This document shows positions 59,955 to 64,000 of a stretch of DNA of 64,000 bases, piece after piece (the first letter of the stretch is position 1; each line of letters starts with the position of its first letter). Location: positions 4,216,001 through 4,280,000 of the forward strand of contig NZ_CP009451.1 in NCBI RefSeq assembly GCF_000757825.1. The letters are read 5' to 3'. The position numbers and the translations under genes are program-made. Below the pieces are notes generated by a model that worked only from the letters and a program-made list of their open reading frames with translations, was not told the DNA's origin and did not search any database. The stretch comes from Cedecea neteri (lineage in GTDB: Bacteria; Pseudomonadota; Gammaproteobacteria; Enterobacterales; Enterobacteriaceae).

Positions 59955-60965
59955 TTAGTTCAGGTGGGCACGAAGCTCGCCTGCGGCCTGGGCAAGAGCG
60001 GTGCGCACGGTCGGCTCTTCGCTAATTGCGTTCAGCAGGCCGTAATCGTGGATCATGCCATTATAGCGGGTGACGGTCACCGGTACGCCTGCGGCGTCAA
60101 GCTTGCGACCAAAGGCTTCGCCTTCATCGCGCAGTACGTCGAGTTCCGCCGTCTGAATCAAGGTTGGCGGCAGGCCTTTCAGCTGCTCGCGGCTGGCTTG
60201 CAGCGGAGAGGCGAGAATATTGCGGCGATCGCTCTCTTTCGTGGTGTAGCTATCCCAGAACCATTTCATCATGTTTTTACTCAGGAAATAGCCGTTTGAG
60301 AACTGGTTATAGGAGCCGGTATCAAAGCGAGCATCGGTCACCGGCCACAGCATAACCTGGTAGCGAATCGCCGGGGTATGCTGGGCTTTGGCCTGTAGCG
60401 CTACGGCGGCAACCATATTCCCGCCCACGCTGTTCCCGGCCAGCGCCAGGCGGCTGCCGTCTACGCCAATTTCGCTGCCGTGTTCGGCAACCCAGCGGGT
60501 GGCTTCATAGGCCTGATTGATGGCAACAGGGAAATGCGCTTCCGGCGACGGGGTGTAGTTCACGAACACCGCCGCCGCGCCTGACTCAGAGACTAAATCA
60601 CGCACCAGGCGCTCGTGGGTCTGGAAGTCGCCCAGCACCCAGCCGCCGCCGTGGAAGAACATAAATACCGGCAGCGTGCCGCTGGCGTTTTCCGGCTTAA
60701 CGATGGTCAGCGTCAGGGGTTTTCCGCCAACGGTAATTGTCTTTTCAGAGACCTCGGCGGCGGGCAGTTTGGCCCCTTTCTGGGCGCCGATCAGTACCTG
60801 ACGCGCGGCCTGCGGGGTGAGCTGCTCGATGGGTTTACCGCCACCGCTGTTTAAAACGGAGAGGAATTTACTCACGCCAACCGTCGGGGCAGGCGCATCG
60901 GCGGCGAAAGCAGAGGTAAGGCTTGAGGCGGTTAAACCCATGGCTATCAGTAATGAGCGTGACAT
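59955..60965 (-). CDS. secreted alpha/beta-hydrolase (HSL-type esterase)
   Basis: This 336-residue esterase belongs to the hormone-sensitive-lipase group. A signal peptide ends AFAA (about residue 22), so it should act in the periplasm. The oxyanion motif HGGGWVLG (about 104-111), nucleophile GNSVGGN (Ser about 178), acid in ELDVLRDEG and histidine in MIHDYG are all in place. The natural substrate is unknown. AAGGAG precedes ATG 60965. Three MarR-like half-palindromes upstream suggest tight control, one overlapping a likely -10 (TACAAT on the minus strand). Confidence 0.87.
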   Translation of the reverse strand: MSRSLLIAMGLTASSLTSAFAADAPAPTVGVSKFLSVLNSGGGKPIEQLTPQAARQVLIGAQKGAKLPAAEVSEKTITVGGKPLTLTIVKPENASGTLPVFMFFHGGGWVLGDFQTHERLVRDLVSESGAAAVFVNYTPSPEAHFPVAINQAYEATRWVAEHGSEIGVDGSRLALAGNSVGGNMVAAVALQAKAQHTPAIRYQVMLWPVTDARFDTGSYNQFSNGYFLSKNMMKWFWDSYTTKESDRRNILASPLQASREQLKGLPPTLIQTAELDVLRDEGEAFGRKLDAAGVPVTVTRYNGMIHDYGLLNAISEEPTVRTALAQAAGELRAHLN

Positions 60966-60986
60966 ATTATCTCCTTTGCGATTGTA

Positions 60987-61003
60987 TCGCGCGCTATTTA
61001 ATT
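60987..61003 (-). promoter_or_regulatory. MarR-like operator half-site A in the esterase promoter
   Basis: TCGCGCGCTATTTAATT shares CTATTTAATT with 61065-61081, and the reverse complement of 61042-61057 contains CTATTTAAATT. It adjoins a minus-strand TACAAT (-10 candidate at 60982-60987), so binding should block the esterase promoter. Confidence 0.5.
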
Positions 61004-61041
61004 GGGGCTGAAGCGCCGTAATGTGGCGCTGACTGCGGATG

Positions 61042-61081
61042 AATTTAAATAGTGCGCTATGTTATTGCAAGCTATTTAATT
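61042..61081. promoter_or_regulatory. inverted pair of MarR-like half-sites
   Basis: AATTTAAATAGTGCGC (61042-61057) faces TTGCAAGCTATTTAATT (61065-61081). The AAATAG/CTATTT cores form the inverted pair. It lies between the esterase and LysR genes, so it could regulate the esterase from upstream. Confidence 0.45.
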
Positions 61082-61136
61082 CCGGTAGCACGAAGGAGAA
61101 TGTTTAGTAATTGATTATTAACATGAAATATTTATG

Positions 61137-62066
61137 TCAGTACAGCGTGGCCTCGCGCATCATCTCGATAAGCCTTCTCAGGCCAGGATGAAGCTGCCTG
61201 CGGCTCGGGTAATACATCACCATCGGCTCGTCTTCACAGACCCATTCCGGGATAACCTGCACCAGCTGGCCGCTTTCCAGCAGAGGGCGAACTCGTACGT
61301 CCAGGCAATACGCCAGGCCAAAGCCGTTTAAAGCGGTGTCGATGATCATTTCACTTTCGTTAAGAATCAGCGAACCGGGCACATCCAGCGCCAGCGCCTC
61401 TTTGCCCCGGTTAAGCTCCCACTTGTAAAGCGTGCCGTTGCCGAGCCGCATGCGGATGCACTGATGCCCAAAGAGATCGTTCGGGTGAGACAGGGGCAGG
61501 TGAGCGCTATTTTTCAAATACTCGGGCGAGGCGACAACAATCCACCGGAGCTTGCGCGTCACCGGCATGGCAATCATATCTTTGGGGACGCTCTCGCCGT
61601 AGCGAATCCCGGCGTCATAGCCGCTGCCGATAATATCGACCAGAGTGTTGTCGACGGTTATTTCCATCTGAAGCCGTGGATACAGGGACATAAATTTCGC
61701 CAGCACCGGGGCAAACAGCAGCTGCGCGGCGTCTCGCGGAATATTAATCCGCAGCCGCCCGACCGGGGATTCACGGTAATGATCGAGCTCATCGAGCGCC
61801 ATGCGGATATGGGAAAAACCGGTTTCCAGGTGGCCAAGCAGGGCTTCGCCGGCGTCGGTTGGCACCACGGAACGGCTGGTGCGGTTGAGCAGGCGAACCC
61901 CGAGTCGTTCTTCCAGCCCGCGCATGGTATGGCTCAGCGCCGAGGTGGAAACGCCCAGCTCGGAGGCCGCCAGGCGGAAGCTTTTGCGGCGGCAAATAGT
62001 TAAAAAAACGTTGAGATCGGCAAGCTCGCCGCGGACCGGAGCAGGCATAAAAGTGGCCTTCGTCAT
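61137..62066 (-). CDS. LysR-family transcriptional regulator
   Basis: This 309-residue regulator has an N-terminal winged helix-turn-helix (FRLAASELGVSTSALSHTMR, about residues 31-50, then LEERLGVRLLNRTSRSV) and a substrate-binding domain (about 95-300). It is divergent from the aldo-keto reductase gene, with a near-palindrome between them, the standard LysR arrangement. It probably controls the reductase and perhaps the MFS gene after it. ATG 62066 is chosen; a TTG one codon upstream is also in frame. The closest described group is the AaeR/DsdC-like broad family, too wide to name a function. Confidence 0.9.
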   Translation of the reverse strand: MTKATFMPAPVRGELADLNVFLTICRRKSFRLAASELGVSTSALSHTMRGLEERLGVRLLNRTSRSVVPTDAGEALLGHLETGFSHIRMALDELDHYRESPVGRLRINIPRDAAQLLFAPVLAKFMSLYPRLQMEITVDNTLVDIIGSGYDAGIRYGESVPKDMIAMPVTRKLRWIVVASPEYLKNSAHLPLSHPNDLFGHQCIRMRLGNGTLYKWELNRGKEALALDVPGSLILNESEMIIDTALNGFGLAYCLDVRVRPLLESGQLVQVIPEWVCEDEPMVMYYPSRRQLHPGLRRLIEMMREATLY

Positions 62067-62076
62067 CAAGGGTTCG

Positions 62077-62091
62077 TTGAAATTAATTCAA
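62077..62091. promoter_or_regulatory. LysR-type binding-site candidate
   Basis: TTGAAATTAATTCAA is a near-perfect palindrome of the T-N11-A form in the 71-base divergent gap between the LysR and reductase genes. Confidence 0.5.
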
Positions 62092-62137
62092 CTTAACATG
62101 AGTTATTATAAGTTCACAGAACAGACAGGGGTAAATC

Positions 62138-63139
62138 ATGGCAATCGAAACGATTCACATTGCGGGCATCACCGAGCCGGTCAGCCGTATCGGCCTGGGA
62201 ACGTGGGCCATTGGCGGCAGCATGTGGGGCGGCAGCAACGACGAGCAGTCGATTGCCACGCTGCATGAGGCGCTGGAGCGCGGCATCAACCTTATCGACA
62301 CCGCGCCCGTTTATGGCTTCGGGCATTCGGAAGAGGTGGTGGGCAAAGCGCTGGCAGGCCGCCGTGACAGGGCCATTATTGCCACCAAGGTGGCGCTGGA
62401 CTGGGACGATGCAGGCCGCGTCACGCGCAATTCCACGCCGCAGCGCATTCGTCAGGAAATAGAAGACTCGCTCCGCCGCCTGCAAACGGATTACATTGAC
62501 CTGTACCAGGTTCACTGGCCGGACGATTTGGTGGCGATTGAGGAAACCGCACGCGTGCTCGAAACGCTACACCAGCAGGGGAAGTTCCGCGCGCTGGGCG
62601 TCAGCAACTATTCGCCAGTACAGATGGATCGGTTCCGCAGCGTGGCTCCGCTGGCGACGATGCAGCCGCCGCTGAACCTGTTTGAACGTGGCGAAACAGA
62701 AACGGAGCTGCTGCCGTATGCGAAATATCACCAGATGGTCGTGCTGGCCTATGGCGCGATTTGCCGTGGCCTGCTGTCAGGCCGAATGACGCCGGAAACC
62801 GTATTTGGTGAAGGCGACTTGCGCAGCTTCGATCCTAAATTCCAGCCGCCGCGCTTTGCGCAGTATCTGGCGGCGGTCGAAGCGTTGAAGGCCTTTGCTG
62901 AAGCGCGTTACGGCAAGAGTGTGATGGCGCTGGCGCTGCGTTGGGTTCTCGATGCGGGTCCAACCATCGCGCTGTGGGGCGCTCGCCGTCCGGAACAGCT
63001 AAACGGGGTGGAAGAGGTTTCCGGCTGGACGTTGACCGCCGAAGACAAACGCGACATCGACGCCATTTTAGCTGAGCACATTAGCACGCCGCTGGGGGCC
63101 GAATTTATGGCGCCTCCGCACCGTAAAACATCGCTTTAG
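62138..63139 (+). CDS. aldo/keto reductase
   Basis: This 333-residue NADPH-dependent oxidoreductase belongs to the aldo-keto reductase superfamily, with a TIM barrel. The catalytic tetrad is visible as Asp and Tyr in DTAPVYGFGHSE (about residues 50-56), Lys in ATKVAL (about 84) and His in YQVHWPD (about 125). The cofactor region GVSNYSPVQM and C-terminal GARRPEQLNGV are typical of the YdbC/YajO-like subfamilies. The substrate is unknown. The divergent LysR gene and the downstream MFS exporter-like gene suggest a small detoxification or export unit. Confidence 0.92.
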   Translation: MAIETIHIAGITEPVSRIGLGTWAIGGSMWGGSNDEQSIATLHEALERGINLIDTAPVYGFGHSEEVVGKALAGRRDRAIIATKVALDWDDAGRVTRNSTPQRIRQEIEDSLRRLQTDYIDLYQVHWPDDLVAIEETARVLETLHQQGKFRALGVSNYSPVQMDRFRSVAPLATMQPPLNLFERGETETELLPYAKYHQMVVLAYGAICRGLLSGRMTPETVFGEGDLRSFDPKFQPPRFAQYLAAVEALKAFAEARYGKSVMALALRWVLDAGPTIALWGARRPEQLNGVEEVSGWTLTAEDKRDIDAILAEHISTPLGAEFMAPPHRKTSL

Positions 63140-63149
63140 TACTCTCTCG

Positions 63150-63184
63150 CGCCCCGAGCGAATCCGCGCCCGGGGCGTATTTTG
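63150..63184 (+). terminator. terminator after the aldo/keto reductase gene
   Basis: CGCCCCG and CGGGGCG form a 7-bp stem around 14 bases, followed by TATTTT. It would isolate the MFS gene that starts 28 bases later. Confidence 0.55.
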
Positions 63185-63211
63185 TTGTTCACCTGCACAA
63201 GTTAAAAAACT

Positions 63212-64000
63212 ATGTCATCACTTAATGAACAGGCCCAGGAACGAGGGGCCGATACGGTTTCCCTGTCGCGTTCGGGGCTGCTGAAAGCGCTGTTCGCGCT
63301 CGGCATGGGCGGCTTCGCCATCGGTACCGGCGAATTCGTTATCATGGGATTGCTGCCCGATGCCGCTAACGGGCTGCACGTTTCCATTCCTTCTGCGGGC
63401 CACCTGATCAGCATTTACGCGCTGGGCGTGGTGGTCGGTGCTCCGCTACTGGCTGTGCTTGGCGCACGCATGGCGCGGCGAGATTTTCTTATTGCCTTGA
63501 TGGCAATGTTCGCCGTCGGCAACCTGCTGAGTGCTTTTGCGCCCGGGTACTACTCGATGATGCTGGCGCGTTTTCTGGCCGGTTTCCCGCACGGCACGTT
63601 CTTTGGCGTGGCAGCATTGCTGGCGGCAAGCCTTGTTGAACGTTCGAAGCGTGCGCAGGCGGTGTCGATGGTGCTGCTGGGCCTGACAATCGCCAATTTA
63701 CTGGGCGTACCGGCGGTGGCGGCCATCGGGCAGCTGTTCGGCTGGCGCAGCGCGTTTGCTATCGTGGGTGGTCTTGCCGTATTGACGCTGATTCTGGTGT
63801 GGGCCTGGGTTCCCTGGCGTGCCGGGGATAAAGATGCCAGCCCGCTGCGTGAGCTGACCGCGCTGACCCGTAAGCAGGTACTGCTGACGCTGGCTATCGG
63901 CGCCATTGGCAGCGGCGGGATGTTCTCCGTCTTCAGCTACGTCAAGCCAACGATGCTGGAGCTGGCGCACCAGTCGGTGGGCATGATTCCGGTGATCCTG
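63212..64000 (+). CDS. MFS transporter, AraJ/YdhP-like (3' truncated)
   Basis: The reading frame from ATG 63212 is open to the window end (263 codons) and encodes the first eight or so membrane segments of a major-facilitator transporter. The opening AFALGMGGFAIGTGEFVIMGLLP is the hallmark of the AraJ/YdhP/SotB-like drug-proton antiporter group (DHA1). ARFLAGFPHGTFFGVAALLAA and the ANLLGVPAVAAIGQLFGWR motif C are also present. It probably exports small molecules. It is shorter than family members only because the window ends. The start has no strong Shine-Dalgarno sequence. Confidence 0.88.
   Translation, partial: MSSLNEQAQERGADTVSLSRSGLLKALFALGMGGFAIGTGEFVIMGLLPDAANGLHVSIPSAGHLISIYALGVVVGAPLLAVLGARMARRDFLIALMAMFAVGNLLSAFAPGYYSMMLARFLAGFPHGTFFGVAALLAASLVERSKRAQAVSMVLLGLTIANLLGVPAVAAIGQLFGWRSAFAIVGGLAVLTLILVWAWVPWRAGDKDASPLRELTALTRKQVLLTLAIGAIGSGGMFSVFSYVKPTMLELAHQSVGMIPVIL

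Overview
The window is chromosomal DNA from a member of the Enterobacteriaceae. Most proteins align closely, by recall, with Escherichia coli K-12 orthologues: LysP, CirA, FghA/YeiG, FolE, YeiB, GalS, MglBAC, SanA, Cdd, YohJK, LdtB, YbiT, MoeAB, IaaA, GsiABCD, RimO, YliI, GstB, DacC, DeoR, YbjG, MdfA, MetG, Mrp and YehS. Coding density is high and base composition is moderately GC-rich. I cannot name the genus. I see no rRNA, tRNA, CRISPR array, prophage, transposase or replication origin.

Layout. 1-1.15 kb: end of a polar amino-acid ABC importer. 1.3-8.1 kb: lysP, then a Fur-controlled ferric-siderophore ABC importer running into cirA. 8.1-8.75 kb: a non-coding, strongly palindromic block. 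8.8-19.8 kb: the E. coli '48-minute' set (fghA, folE, yeiB, galS, mglBAC, sanA, cdd, yohK, yohJ) in inverted orientation. 20-54.8 kb: an E. coli '18-minute' set (ldtB, ybiT, moeBA, iaaA-gsiABCD, rimO, yliI, gstB, dacC, deoR, ybjG, mdfA). Accessory loci are interleaved in it: a GH31 glycosidase/MFS/LacI locus, an M-box-controlled MgtE, a GDSL autotransporter, an OmpV/MipA protein, a degenerate EAL protein and a bgl-type PTS operon. 54.9-59.4 kb: return to 48-minute genes (metG, mrp, yehS). 59.4-64 kb: a small secreted protein, a secreted esterase, and a LysR/aldo-keto reductase/MFS cluster cut by the window end.

How the genes work together. Nutrient capture dominates: lysine (LysP), iron (siderophore ABC plus CirA), galactose (MglBAC under GalS and CRP), nucleosides (Cdd, DeoR), glutathione (GsiABCD with the IaaA peptidase), aryl-beta-glucosides (PTS, GH1 and BglG-type antiterminator), an unknown alpha-glycoside (GH31 with its transporter and repressor) and Mg2+ (MgtE). 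Envelope maintenance is the second theme: LdtB, DacC, SanA, two PAP2 phosphatases and YohJK.

Regulatory DNA is easy to read in several places: a near-perfect Fur box, GalS operators with CRP sites, an M-box riboswitch, a BglG-type antiterminator overlapping a 19-bp terminator stem, two identical-pattern LacI-type operators, and three MarR-like half-palindromes in front of the esterase. The least explained parts are the compound palindromic element at 8.15-8.72 kb with a shortened relative at 40.86-41.08 kb, a family of CCCTCACCC/CCCTCTCCC palindromes between genes, a 46-codon ORF upstream of rimO, and the catalytically degenerate EAL protein.
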